NCBI GenBank assembly: GCA_028287225.1
Contig: JAQBPZ010000103.1
Coordinates: 1-14,834 of the forward strand
From: Gemmatimonadota bacterium
GTDB lineage: Bacteria; Gemmatimonadota; Gemmatimonadetes; Gemmatimonadales; Gemmatimonadaceae
DNA: 14,834 nucleotides
Direction: 5' to 3'
Shown here one piece after another: positions 6,531 to 12,948 of this stretch. How positions within the stretch are numbered: the first letter of the stretch is position 1; each line of letters begins with the position of its first letter. The position numbers and the translations under genes were made by a program. A model generated the notes under the pieces. It had not been told where the DNA came from and ran no database searches. It saw nothing but the letters and a program-made list of their open reading frames with translations.

Positions 6531-6554
6531 GCGGGGCTGGGATCTCCGCCCCGC
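6531..6554 (+). repeat. 24-bp GC-rich hairpin, copy 2
   Basis: This is identical to 6337-6360. It follows a run of eight G (6522-6529) and is preceded by GAGCCGGCC (6502-6510), which also precedes copy 1 (6309-6317), so the two are direct repeats spaced about 194 bp apart. Confidence 0.7.
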
Positions 6555-6808
6555 ACCCTCCATCAGTTGCGGTGGCCGGCCCTCGTACCATGGTTGCGAG
6601 TAAAGGAGCGGCGCCCGCTCGTCGCATGAGGGCGTGGCGGGCCATTTCGAAGGGTCGCGCACCCTCGCATCAATCCGATTGGATGCGTGAGCGGTCCCTG
6701 TCAGTTGAGCTTCAGCCCCGCTCGCCGAGGGCGCGTACGCCATGCCGATGGAATCCGCCGTTGAACAGGATCAGCCGAGCAGCGGAACTGGCCGTCTCGC
6801 CAGGCAGA

Positions 6809-6817
6809 TGCTAGGAT
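6809..6817 (+). promoter_or_regulatory. Extended -10-like element or Shine-Dalgarno before the thioredoxin/NHL gene
   Basis: TGCTAGGAT fits an extended -10 (TGnTAGGAT). If used, transcription would start near the ATG at 6823 and the mRNA would be almost leaderless. The same bases supply AGGA (6813-6816), 6 nt before the ATG, as a ribosome binding site. Only one of these readings can apply fully; the second is simpler. Confidence 0.35.
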
Positions 6818-6822
6818 CAGGC

Positions 6823-8253
6823 ATGGACTCTCCCGCCGTGCGCGCCCCGGACTTTCCCGATACGCTCGAGTGGATCCACACCGGCGGGCGGCGCATGACG
6901 CTCGCGGACTTCCGCGGCCGGATCCTGCTGCTCGACTTCTGGACCTACGGCTGAATCAACTGCGTGCATGTGCTCCCGCAGTTGCGGGCGCTCGAATCGC
7001 GGTTCCCCACCGAGCTCGCCGTCGTCGGCGTGCACGCCGGCAAGTACACCGCCGAGCGTGAGACCGCGCGCATCCGCGACGCGAGCCTCCGGCTCGGCGC
7101 GGTGCACCCGACGGTCAACGACCGGCAGTTCCGGTTGTGGCGCGCGTACGCGGTGCGCGCGTGGCCCACGCTCGTCGCGATCGACCCGCGCGGCTACGTC
7201 GTGGGGATGCAGGCGGGCGAGTTCACCGCCGATGCGCTCGCCCCGTTCATCGAGCGCCAGATCGAGCTCGCGCGCGCCGAAGGGGCCCTCGTGGCGTCCG
7301 CCGCCCCCGTCCGCGCCGATGGGCCGACACAGGCCATCGGCACGCTCGCCTTTCCGGGCAAGGTGGCGGTGAGCGGCGCGCGCATCGCGATCGCCGACAG
7401 CGGGCATCACCGGATCCTCGTCGGCACGCTCGACGCCGGCGGCACCACGATGCAGGTGGAGCGCATCGTCGGCGGGCCGGAGGCGGGGTACCGCGACGGT
7501 GAGGCGCCGCTGTTCACGAATCCGCAGGGCCTCTGCTTCCACGGCGACCGGCTGCTCGTGGCCGACGCCGGAACGCACACCATCCGCGACGTGTCGTCGT
7601 CGACCGGGCGGACCCGCACCCTGGCCGGAACGGGGCGGCAGATGCGGAGCGCCGTGGACGAGGCGAAGGGGGCGCTGAGCTCCCCGTGGGACGTCGCCGT
7701 GGCGGACGACACGCTCTACGTGGCGATGGCGGGCATCCACCAGCTCTGGACGGTGTCACTCGCCACCGGCGACGCCCGCGTCCTGAGCGGCAGTGGTGCC
7801 GAGGAGCTGCACGATGCCGCGCATGCCGACGCGGCGCTCGCGCAGCCGATGGGGCTGGTCGCCTCCGGCGACCGGCTCTTCTTCACGGACGCGGAGTCGA
7901 GCGCGGTGCGCGCCGCGGACCGTGGTCCCGCCGGCGGCGTGCGCACGATCGTCGGCACGGGGCTGTTCGACTTCGGCGACGTGGACGGCGCCGGCGACGA
8001 CGTCCGCATGCAGCACCAGCAGGGGCTCGCCCTTGCCGGCGACGGCCGCCTGCTGGTCTGCGACTCGTACAACGACGCGCTCAAGTGGCTGGACCCGTCC
8101 ACGCGCGAGGCGACGACCTGGGTGCGCGGCTTCAGCGAGCCCTCGGGCGTCGCGATCGGCGCGCAGCACGCCTACGTCGCCGACACGAACGCCCACCGCA
8201 TCGCGTGCGTGTCGCTCGCGACGGGCTCGGTGGAGACACTGACGATCCTGTAG
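6823..8253 (+). CDS. Thioredoxin-fold/NHL-repeat protein with in-frame TGA, probable selenoprotein (NHLRC2-like)
   Basis: One frame runs from ATG 6823 to TAG 8251-8253 (476 residues) with a single internal TGA at 6952-6954. Both sides belong to the same NHLRC2-like family. Before the TGA is MTLADFRGRILLLDFWTYG, after it INCVHVLPQL, then VVGVHAGKYTAERE, VNDRQFRLWRAYAVRAWPTL (cis-Pro at 115) and FTADALAPF. Residues about 160-476 form an NHL-type beta-propeller with repeated NPQGLCFHGDRLLVADAGTHTI-like blades. Relatives read WTYGCINC or WTYCCINC here, so the TGA (residue 44) replaces the first Cys of CxxC and gives U44-x-x-C47. A hairpin follows at once (6957-6984). Sec insertion is the best explanation; a TGC-to-TGA error or nonsense mutation is the alternative. 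The start has AGGA 6 nt upstream. The protein likely acts as a thiol/selenol redox enzyme; no signal peptide is seen, and its substrate is unknown. Standard callers would report a 43-codon stub and a false GTG start at 6964. Confidence 0.85.
6957..6984 (+). promoter_or_regulatory. Candidate bacterial SECIS hairpin
   Basis: CAACTGCG (6957-6964) pairs perfectly with CGCAGTTG (6977-6984). The 12-nt loop can add a short upper stem (6966-6967 with 6972-6973), leaving U6965 unpaired on the 5' side and an AUGU apical loop holding G6970-U6971. Known bacterial SECIS elements lie within the reading frame just downstream of the UGA, with a bulged U and a G or GU in the apical loop recognised by SelB. 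The apical loop here is about 13-16 nt from the UGA, at the short end of that range. The stem also encodes the conserved INCVHVLPQL, so the pairing is partly constrained by protein sequence. Confidence 0.6.
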
Positions 8254-8260
8254 TCCTGGT

Positions 8261-8324
8261 GTAGGACGGTAGGACGGTAGGACGGTAGGACGGTAGGACG
8301 GTAGGACGGTAGGACGGTAGGACG
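8261..8324 (+). repeat. Eight perfect tandem copies of GTAGGACG
   Basis: The 64 bp consist of exactly eight identical 8-bp units, starting 8 bp after the thioredoxin/NHL stop codon. The unit is not a multiple of three and all copies are identical, which points to recent slippage. It lies between two convergent genes, so no coding frame is affected. Minus-strand translation gives repeated SYRPTVLP peptides, which I regard as spurious. Confidence 0.97.
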
Positions 8325-8348
8325 AAGCTTCCCGCCCTGCCTGCTGTT

Positions 8349-8592
8349 TGCGTACGCGAATTTCCACGAATGCGAAGCGAATGAGCGCGAACACCCCCGC
8401 ACCCCCTGTCAGCCGTTCTCGATACGCACATCTCCTCGAGCTTGCAGCGGATGAGCGCAAACTCGAGAGGGGGAGTGTCGCGGCGATTCGCTACCAATTC
8501 GTGGAGATTCGCGTACGCACACAGCCCCAGGCGGGAATTTGCGAACGCATACAGCCCAAGGCGGAAATTGCGAACGCACACAGCACAGGCGG
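8349..8592. repeat. Inverted repeat with adjacent 29-30 bp direct repeats
   Basis: Arms 8349-8382 and 8486-8519 are 34 bp each, inverted, with 30 matches; both contain TGCGTACGCGAAT and TCCACGAAT. Overlapping the right end, a 29-30 bp unit repeats directly at 8516-8545, 8546-8574 and partially at 8575-8592, with CGCAYACAGC at its start and GCGAA at its end. The whole stretch 8254-8623 contains repeats only; ORFs across it have no recognisable family. Confidence 0.7.
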
Positions 8593-8623
8593 CGGTCCGA
8601 GAATCAGGACCGCGCCGCGAGTG

Positions 8624-9766
8624 TCAGCAGTCCGTCCAGGCGCCGAGGTTCTCCGCCAGGTGCGCGCTGCTGCGCATCCCCGAGAGCACCGCGCTCACGC
8701 CCGGCAGCGATGCGGAGAAGCGGAGGGCGCGCTGGGCGTCGGTCGAGCAGCCCGGGAAGAGGGCGTGCATCTCCTCGGGCAGCCCCGAGGTGAGCTTGCC
8801 CTGCATCAGCGGCGCGCTGGCCACCACGCCGATGCCGAGCGCGTCGGCGGCATCGAGCAGCGGGACGAGCTTGCGGCCCAGCGGCTGGCTCGGCAGCCGT
8901 GCCGCTTCGGGCATCGCGAGGCTCACCGGCAGCTGCACCGCGCGGAAGTGGTGCGCCGTGCCCGCCACGTCGCGCGCCATCGCCACCAGCTCGGCGAGCG
9001 ACAGGTGCTGGCGGTGCTCCGGCCCCACGCGGAACCCCGTCCACGTCGCGCAGCCGTAGCCGGCGATCTCTCCCGACGCCGCGCGCTCCTCCAGCATGGC
9101 GAAGGCGGCGCGCACCCGGTCGTTGAAGGTCGCGCGGTCCACCGCGAGCAGCTGTTCCTCGGGGTTGTGCAGGTAGTACAGGTCCACCGCCTGCAGCCCC
9201 AGGTTGGTGCGGCTGCGCTGGAGCTGGTAGTCCAGGAAGCGGGGCGAGATGGAATGCCCGCCCCGCACCAGCTCGTCGCGCGCGAGGATGCCCGGCGCGT
9301 ACAGCTCCTCCTCGAGGAAGCGGTCGTACGCCTCGCGCGACGCCGGCGGGGCCTTGTCCAGGGCGACGTATCCGCCCTTGGTGCACACGATCAGCTCGTC
9401 GCGGCGCACCTCGCCGGAGGCGATCGCCTCCACCAGCGCGTGCCCCAGCGCGCGCTCGGACCGCTGGCAGCGGTAGTTGATCGCCGTGTCGAACAGGTTC
9501 ACCCCCGCGGCGAGCGCCTCGCGCACCACCGCGGCGTAGGCCGCGTCGTCCTCGTCGGTGCAGTCGCCGAGGTAGGTGCCCAGGCCCAGGGCGGACACGG
9601 CGAGCTTGCGCGGCAGGGTGCGCCGGAAGTCCTCGTCGCGCTGTACGGAACGCTCGACGAAGCGCCGCGTGCCGACCGTGGTGGCCCGATGCGCGTCTCG
9701 GCGGGAGACCGCGGGCGCCGTGGTGGGGCGCAGCGTCTCCGCAGTTGGGTCGGTCGTGCGTGCCAT
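8624..9766 (-). CDS. Aldo/keto reductase family oxidoreductase
   Basis: The 380-residue protein has the aldo/keto reductase barrel with all four catalytic residues visible: D93 and Y98 in FDTAINYRCQRSE, K130 in VCTKGGYV and H200 in DLYYLHNPEEQ. SALGLGTYLG (58-67) is the usual opening strand. Such enzymes reduce carbonyls with NADPH in the cytosol; the substrate cannot be told from sequence. The first 45 residues are an Arg/Thr-rich extension before the barrel. The ATG at 9766 has only a weak AGG upstream, but it is the last Met before the domain. The minus-strand frame remains open to 11200, opposite the M1 peptidase gene, and that part is not AKR-like. The gene is divergent from the peptidase and convergent with the thioredoxin/NHL gene. 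Confidence 0.92.
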   Translation of the reverse strand: MARTTDPTAETLRPTTAPAVSRRDAHRATTVGTRRFVERSVQRDEDFRRTLPRKLAVSALGLGTYLGDCTDEDDAAYAAVVREALAAGVNLFDTAINYRCQRSERALGHALVEAIASGEVRRDELIVCTKGGYVALDKAPPASREAYDRFLEEELYAPGILARDELVRGGHSISPRFLDYQLQRSRTNLGLQAVDLYYLHNPEEQLLAVDRATFNDRVRAAFAMLEERAASGEIAGYGCATWTGFRVGPEHRQHLSLAELVAMARDVAGTAHHFRAVQLPVSLAMPEAARLPSQPLGRKLVPLLDAADALGIGVVASAPLMQGKLTSGLPEEMHALFPGCSTDAQRALRFSASLPGVSAVLSGMRSSAHLAENLGAWTDC

Positions 9767-9850
9767 TGGGCCTGACGGTACGGGGCAACGGGCTCCGGAG
9801 CAAGGGCCGGCCCTGGACGGCACTCCCGTTGCGGTTGGAGACACGCCGAT

Positions 9851-9881
9851 CCGGGAGGCGACGGCACGCGTCGCCTCCCGG
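9851..9881 (+). promoter_or_regulatory. 12-bp perfect stem-loop before the M1 peptidase gene
   Basis: CCGGGAGGCGAC (9851-9862) and GTCGCCTCCCGG (9870-9881) pair without mismatch around the 7-nt loop GGCACGC. No T-run follows on either strand. It lies in the 147-bp divergent region, 32 nt before the peptidase GTG. It could be a 5'-leader structure, an operator, or a displaced terminator-like repeat. Confidence 0.6.
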
Positions 9882-9913
9882 TCATCTTGCAGCGCACTCA
9901 ACCGGACCTGCTC

Positions 9914-11992
9914 GTGAAGCGTTCTGCCCTGTTCGTCCTGCTCGCCGCCGGCACCGGCTGCCTGTCCCAGAGCCCGCCCGTGCTCGTTCCCGTCCGGGTG
10001 GACACCCTCACGACCACCGCCGCGCCGGTCGTCGTGTCGGCGCCGGCGCCCGCGTCGGCGGGCCGAGCCGGGTCGGCGCGGACGACGATGGACGACCCCA
10101 TCGCCCGCATCGACCGCATGGACTGGCCGGGCCCCAACGCCTTCCGCTCCGCCAGCGGGACGCCGGGCCCCGACTACTGGCAGCAGCGCGCCGACTATAC
10201 CATCGCCGCGTCGCTCGACACGGCGCGGCAGTCGGTGGCCGGCACGGTGACCATCCGCTACACCAACAACTCGCCGGACACCCTGCGCTTCGTCTGGGTG
10301 CAGCTCGACCAGAACCTCTACCAGGCGGGCAGCAAGGGCTCGTCGCTCTTCCCCGCGGACTCGCGCTGGGGCGTGCGCGGCTTCCAGGGTGGCTACGACC
10401 TGAGCGGGGTGCAGGTGAACGGACGCGCCGCCGCCGTGCGCGTGGACGACACCATGGGGCGCATCGATCTGGACCAGCCGATCGCCCCGCGCGGCGGCCG
10501 CGCGACGATCACCCTGAGCTACAGCTTCCGGGTGCCGGAGCACGGCTCGGATCGCATGGGACGCGAGGGCACGCTGTACGAGATCGCGCAGTGGTATCCG
10601 CGCATGGCCGTGTACGACGACATCCGCGGCTGGAACACCGACCCCTACTTCGGGCAGGGCGAGTTCTACCTCGAGTACGGCGACGTCGACTACAGCGTCA
10701 CCGTGCCGGCCGGCTACACGGTGGCGGGCAGCGGCGTGCTCCAGAATCCCACCGCCGTGCTCACCCCCGCGCAGCGCGAGCGCCTCGCGCGCGCCGCGAC
10801 CGCCAGCACCGTGATCCCGGTCATCACGAATGACGAGGCCCGGGCGACCCCGACCCCCGGGACGAGAACATGGCGGTTCGTCGCGAGCAACGTGCGCGAC
10901 GTCGCCTGGGCGGCGGCCCCCGACTTCCGCTGGGACGCCACCAGCGCCGACGGCGTGCTCGCGCAGGCCTACTACCAGGTGGCCAAGTCCGGCACCGCGT
11001 GGGAGCAGGCCGCCGAGCAGACGGCGTGGACGATCCGCAACTATTCGCAGCTGTTCTACCGGTATCCGTACCCGCAGGCCACGAGCGTCGCCGGCCCGGT
11101 GGGGGGGATGGAGTATCCGATGTTCGTGATGGTGCACTACGGCCAGCCGCTCACCGACCCCACGTCCATCTTCGGCACGGTGAACCACGAGCACGGGCAC
11201 GAGTGGTTCCCCATGGTCGTCGGCTCCAACGAGCGGCGCTATGCCTGGATGGACGAGGGCCTCAACACCTACATCAACGCCTTCGCGCTGGAGCGCCGCA
11301 ACCCGGGCACGTCGCCCTTCCCCTTCTATGTGAGCAACTGGAAGTCATCGGTCGACGCCGGCATCGACGTGCCGCTCATGACGCCCCCCGACCGCATCGA
11401 CGCCCGTGCGCTGGGCGCGATCGGGTACCGGAAGCCCGGCGCGGTGCTGCTCGCGCTGCGCGACAACGTGGTGGGCCGCGAGACCTTCGACCGCGCCATC
11501 CGCGAGTACATCCGCCGCTGGGCGTTCAAGCACCCGTCGCCCGGCGACTTCTTCCGCACCGTGGAGAACGTCTCGGGGATGGACCTGGGCTGGTACTGGC
11601 GCGCGTTCTTCTACTCCACCGAGCTGCTCGACATCGGCATCGACAACGTGCAGATGCGCCAGCAGGAGGGGCAGAACTACGCGGTCGTGGCGCTGCGGCA
11701 GTTCAGCCGGGCGCCCTTCCCGGTACGGATGCGCCTGCGGTTCGAGGACAACACCACGCAGGACGTCTCGATCCCCGTGGAAGTCTGGTCCCGCGGCGAC
11801 CGCTACGAGGCGGTGATCGCCGTGAAGGGGCGCGTGACCGGCGCGCGGCTCTGGCCGGAGGGCGCGGTGGCCGACTGGAACCCGGGCAACGACATCTGGG
11901 GCAGCCCGCCGGCCGGCGCCGCCGCGAACGCCGCCGTCACGACGGGTGGATTGAGCGGCGACGCGGGCGGACGAGGGATCACCACGCCCTGA
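9914..11992 (+). CDS. M1-family zinc metallopeptidase, exported
   Basis: This 692-residue product has the M1 aminopeptidase signatures: GGMEYP (397-402, the GxMEN exopeptidase position), the zinc motif HEHGH (425-429) followed 19 residues later by the third ligand E448 in MDEGLNTY, and an N-terminal beta domain (about 90-320). The N-terminus KRSALFVLLAAGTGC is a signal sequence; the Cys at 16 could be lipidated, but GTGC is a poor lipobox, so secretion by a standard signal peptidase is also possible. GTG 9914 is preferred because it starts just before the charged and hydrophobic signal; TTG 9887 adds nine unlikely residues. GGMEYP instead of GAMEN is seen in bacterial M1 relatives whose specificity is less studied. 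It probably degrades peptides in the periplasm. The desaturase gene follows after 20 bp, suggesting one transcript. No ERAP-like C-terminal helical domain is evident; the tail is Gly/Ala-rich. Confidence 0.93.
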   Translation: MKRSALFVLLAAGTGCLSQSPPVLVPVRVDTLTTTAAPVVVSAPAPASAGRAGSARTTMDDPIARIDRMDWPGPNAFRSASGTPGPDYWQQRADYTIAASLDTARQSVAGTVTIRYTNNSPDTLRFVWVQLDQNLYQAGSKGSSLFPADSRWGVRGFQGGYDLSGVQVNGRAAAVRVDDTMGRIDLDQPIAPRGGRATITLSYSFRVPEHGSDRMGREGTLYEIAQWYPRMAVYDDIRGWNTDPYFGQGEFYLEYGDVDYSVTVPAGYTVAGSGVLQNPTAVLTPAQRERLARAATASTVIPVITNDEARATPTPGTRTWRFVASNVRDVAWAAAPDFRWDATSADGVLAQAYYQVAKSGTAWEQAAEQTAWTIRNYSQLFYRYPYPQATSVAGPVGGMEYPMFVMVHYGQPLTDPTSIFGTVNHEHGHEWFPMVVGSNERRYAWMDEGLNTYINAFALERRNPGTSPFPFYVSNWKSSVDAGIDVPLMTPPDRIDARALGAIGYRKPGAVLLALRDNVVGRETFDRAIREYIRRWAFKHPSPGDFFRTVENVSGMDLGWYWRAFFYSTELLDIGIDNVQMRQQEGQNYAVVALRQFSRAPFPVRMRLRFEDNTTQDVSIPVEVWSRGDRYEAVIAVKGRVTGARLWPEGAVADWNPGNDIWGSPPAGAAANAAVTTGGLSGDAGGRGITTP

Positions 11993-12012
11993 TTCCACCG
12001 CGGGGAGGAGGC

Positions 12013-12891
12013 ATGGCACGCTCTGCAGTCCTGATGGTGAGTGGTGCCAGCTCGGGTTACCTTCCGGTCGACTTTCACCGAGATTCCGTCATGCTCCACT
12101 TCGGCGCCTTGTCAGGTCGCTGGTGGGTTCCGCTGGTCTTCATCGCCGTCGCGGGCCACATCACCAACGTCTGCGTCACGCTCTTCCTGCACCGCGCCCA
12201 GACGCACCGCGGCGTGCGGCTGCACGCCATCGCCGCGACGCCCATGCGCCTCTGGCTCTGGCTCACCACCGCCATCGTCACCAAGGAATGGGTCGCCTGC
12301 CACCGGAAGCACCACGCCTTCGCCGACCGCGAGGGTGATCCCCACAGCCCCGTGGTGGAGGGGTTGCGCGAGATCCTGCTCAAGGGGGCGTTCTACTACC
12401 GCAAGGCGGTGCGGCAGCCCGGGATGCTCGAGAAGTACGGCAAGGGCACCCCGAACGACTGGCTCGAGCGCCACCTGCTCACGCCGCTGAACTGGATCGG
12501 CGTGCTCTTCATGCTCGCCATCGACATCTGGCTCTTCGGCTTCTTCGTGGGCGCACTCGTGTGGGGCGCGCAGATGATCTGGATCCCCCTCTGGGCCGCC
12601 GGCGTCATCAACGGCATCGGCCACGCGCTCGGCTATCGCAACTTCGAGGTGAAGGACGAGAGCCGCAACATCTCGCCCATCGCCATCTGGCTCGGCGGCG
12701 AGGAGCTGCACAACAACCATCACGCGGACCCGAAGAGCGCCAAGTTCAAGGCGCGCTGGTTCGAGCTCGACATCGGCTGGATCTACATCCGCGCCCTCAA
12801 GCTCGTGGGCCTCGCGAAGATCGAGTACGCGCGGAATTACGGCTCCGATGCCGGGCGGCACGACGGGATGGCCGTGAACGCGGCGGCGTGA
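12013..12891 (+). CDS. Membrane fatty acid desaturase (acyl-CoA desaturase type)
   Basis: The 292-residue protein carries the three histidine clusters of the di-iron membrane desaturases: HRAQTH (60-65), HRKHH (97-101) and HNNHH (233-237), plus H204 in GIGHALGY. Hydrophobic segments at about 38-58, 76-92, 162-180 and 182-203 fit a four-helix membrane topology. TKEWVACHRKHHAFAD and GGEELHNNHHADPKSAKF match bacterial delta-9-type acyl desaturases, which insert a cis double bond into a fatty acyl chain using oxygen and an electron donor and thereby adjust membrane fluidity. ATG 12013 follows an excellent GGAGGAG sequence, so it is preferred over the in-frame ATG 12091, although residues 1-30 are not conserved. 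No donor (ferredoxin or reductase) is fused or adjacent. It likely shares a transcript with the M1 peptidase 20 bp upstream. Confidence 0.94.
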   Translation: MARSAVLMVSGASSGYLPVDFHRDSVMLHFGALSGRWWVPLVFIAVAGHITNVCVTLFLHRAQTHRGVRLHAIAATPMRLWLWLTTAIVTKEWVACHRKHHAFADREGDPHSPVVEGLREILLKGAFYYRKAVRQPGMLEKYGKGTPNDWLERHLLTPLNWIGVLFMLAIDIWLFGFFVGALVWGAQMIWIPLWAAGVINGIGHALGYRNFEVKDESRNISPIAIWLGGEELHNNHHADPKSAKFKARWFELDIGWIYIRALKLVGLAKIEYARNYGSDAGRHDGMAVNAAA

Positions 12892-12922
12892 CGCCGAGGC
12901 CGTGCGAGTCTCCTGATCCACC

Positions 12923-12936
12923 GGCGCTGCCGCGCC
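12923..12936. terminator. Small GC hairpin between convergent genes
   Basis: GGCGC (12923-12927) pairs with GCGCC (12932-12936) around TGCC. It lies in the 57-bp gap between the convergent desaturase and TPM-domain genes. The stem is short and no T-run follows, so a bidirectional terminator role is only a weak suggestion. Confidence 0.25.
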
Positions 12937-12948
12937 CGGCGGGAACCG

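Larger units (their letters stand above)
6135..6758. repeat. Composite element with about 226-bp inverted repeats
   Basis: The segments 6135-6360 and 6531-6758 are inverted copies, about 85 percent identical by eye. The outer ends are CGGATTCCATCGGCATGGCG (6135-6154) and its exact reverse complement (6739-6758). Shared internal landmarks include GAAATGGCCCGCCA and CGCTCCTTTACTCG. The 170-bp centre (6361-6530) holds a copy of the ACCACGGAGGAC repeat. No transposase is present and ORFs inside are repeat-derived translations without family resemblance. The element fills almost all of the 757-bp gap between the divergent flavoprotein and thioredoxin/NHL genes, leaving about 65 bp on each side for their promoters. 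It may be a MITE-like element or two copies of one repeat inserted head to head. Confidence 0.8.

Noticed and set aside
6128..6743. Minus-strand ORFs of 106-151 codons within the long inverted repeat
   Set aside because: Their sequences mirror each other because they read the two repeat arms; there is no ribosome binding site or domain support.
6135..6758. Insertion sequence
   Set aside because: No transposase ORF or identifiable target-site duplication is present; a MITE-like or head-to-head repeat is a better description.
6952..6954. TGA read as an ordinary stop, giving a short protein (6742-6954) and a separate gene starting at GTG 6964
   Set aside because: The break falls in the middle of a conserved thioredoxin motif, both sides are in the same frame and belong to one family, and the second ORF would lack the strand and first active-site residue of the fold.
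8261..8592. CRISPR array
   Set aside because: The first part is a spacerless 8-bp tandem array and the second has only two to three degenerate direct units with no distinct spacers; no cas genes are present.
8624..11200. 858-codon minus-strand ORF covering the aldo/keto reductase and the antisense of the M1 peptidase
   Set aside because: Only the last 380 codons resemble a known family. The rest is antisense to a clear M1 peptidase, and high GC keeps such shadow frames open.
10870..12012. Upstream extension of the desaturase frame through the M1 gene
   Set aside because: The extension is a shadow of the peptidase frame, and a strong ribosome binding site marks ATG 12013.
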